A DNA stretch of 5,237 nt, from assembly GCA_002479215.1 (NCBI GenBank), contig DLME01000114.1:1-5237 (forward strand). Direction: 5' to 3'. The stretch is from Syntrophaceae bacterium UBA7544 (GTDB taxonomy: Bacteria; Desulfobacterota; Syntrophia; Syntrophales; Smithellaceae). How positions within the stretch are numbered: position 1 is the first letter of the stretch; the number at the start of each line of letters is the position of its first letter. The notes beneath the pieces were generated by a model. It was not told the DNA's origin and ran no database searches. It was given only the letters and a program-made list of their open reading frames with translations. Shown one piece after another: positions 4,804-5,237 of the stretch. The position numbers and the translations under genes were made by a program.

Positions 4804-5237
4804 TTACTCAATTGTATATTCATTCAGCCTTACCAACAGCTTGGTCAAAAGTGAATGCAGTTGGTGCTGTTCTTTAGCATCCAAAACTGCCATTATCTCC
4901 CGCATTGCTTTACTTTTCCCGTCAATCTTTGTCAATGCCAGTCCTTTCTCGGTAAGCTCTATTCTTAAAAGCCTCGATCTAGGTTGAAAGTGAACTCTTT
5001 TAACCAGCCCATACTTTTCCATATTTATAGTCTGTTGAGAAACCACACTAACATTCCGTTCAACTTTTTTTGCTATTGCAAGTAACGTTGCCTTCGAACC
5101 CAGGTCTTGTATAATCGACAACAGACGAAGTTGGCGAATCGGGATGTCTAAAGGTTTTAACTCTCTTTGTTTCACCAACAATCTTTTATGATGTACTTTG
5201 CCAATTAACAGCCATAGTTGGTCAACATCATTATTAT
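4804..5237 (-). CDS. MarR-family transcriptional regulator, 5' end beyond window
   Basis: A winged-helix regulator; 143 residues are visible and the frame is still open at the right edge. An internal TTG at 5181 is not the real start: it has no ribosome-binding site, and the 18 codons upstream of it are in frame, stop-free and family-like (DVDQLWLLIGKVHHKR). No ATG, GTG or TTG occurs among them. The order fits MarR: a first dimerisation helix (DVDQLWLLIGKVHHKRLLVK), IPIRQLRLLSII, LAIAKKVERNVSVVSQQTIN (recognition region), MEKYGLVKRV, wing residues PRSRLLRIELTEKG, and a long C-terminal dimerisation helix. Family length is about 140-150, so only a few residues are probably missing. No hydrophobic or metal-binding peculiarity is visible. 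It converges on the four-gene operon and is followed by about 350 bp of gene-free DNA, so its targets more likely lie to the right, outside the window. Confidence 0.9.
   Translation of the reverse strand, partial: NNDVDQLWLLIGKVHHKRLLVKQRELKPLDIPIRQLRLLSIIQDLGSKATLLAIAKKVERNVSVVSQQTINMEKYGLVKRVHFQPRSRLLRIELTEKGLALTKIDGKSKAMREIMAVLDAKEQHQLHSLLTKLLVRLNEYTIE

Overview
This is a bacterial window of moderate-to-low GC. It has short intergenic gaps, strong AGGAG-type Shine-Dalgarno sites and sigma70-type promoters. The gene set (SRPBCC protein, uncharacterised glycosidase-fold protein, YozG-like regulator, DUF998 protein, MarR regulator, decayed recombinase) suits an environmental Bacillota or Chloroflexota genome. 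No single gene fixes the taxon, so I do not name an organism.

Layout from left to right. Positions 1-106 hold an open frame with a CxxC zinc-ribbon-like pattern, possibly the remnant of a transposase. On the minus strand is an SRPBCC/AHSA1-type small-molecule-binding protein (177-581, GTG start). Its best promoter lies inside the decayed 5' end of the next locus. That locus is a plus-strand serine recombinase pseudogene (about 646-1224), with two in-frame stops and no recognisable catalytic-serine region. Converging on it from the right is a minus-strand 364-residue TIM-barrel, glycosidase-like protein (1255-2349). It belongs to an uncharacterised family that I recall being labelled 'abortive infection protein' in actinomycetes.

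A 243-bp divergent intergenic region follows. It contains a perfect-consensus promoter (TTGACA, 17 bp, TATAAT) surrounded by repeated GTAAT/ATTAC half-sites. The promoter drives a likely four-gene plus-strand operon: a four-helix DUF2178-like membrane protein (2593-2997), a 67-residue YozG-like XRE regulator (3031-3234), an isoprenylcysteine carboxylmethyltransferase-family membrane methyltransferase (3271-3747) and a six-helix DUF998 membrane protein (3748-4452). A 13-codon reading frame with its own good ribosome-binding site sits between the first two genes and overlaps the regulator's start. The last two genes abut exactly (TAGATG).

A 351-bp stretch (4453-4803) with weak hairpins and no recognisable gene separates the operon from a convergent MarR-family regulator. 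The MarR frame stays open to the right edge, so its true start lies outside the window.

The most coherent unit is the regulator plus membrane-protein operon, which is probably autoregulated through the GTAAT sites. The most enigmatic single gene is the glycosidase-like protein. I see no CRISPR array, RNA gene, intact mobile element or clearly novel defence system.
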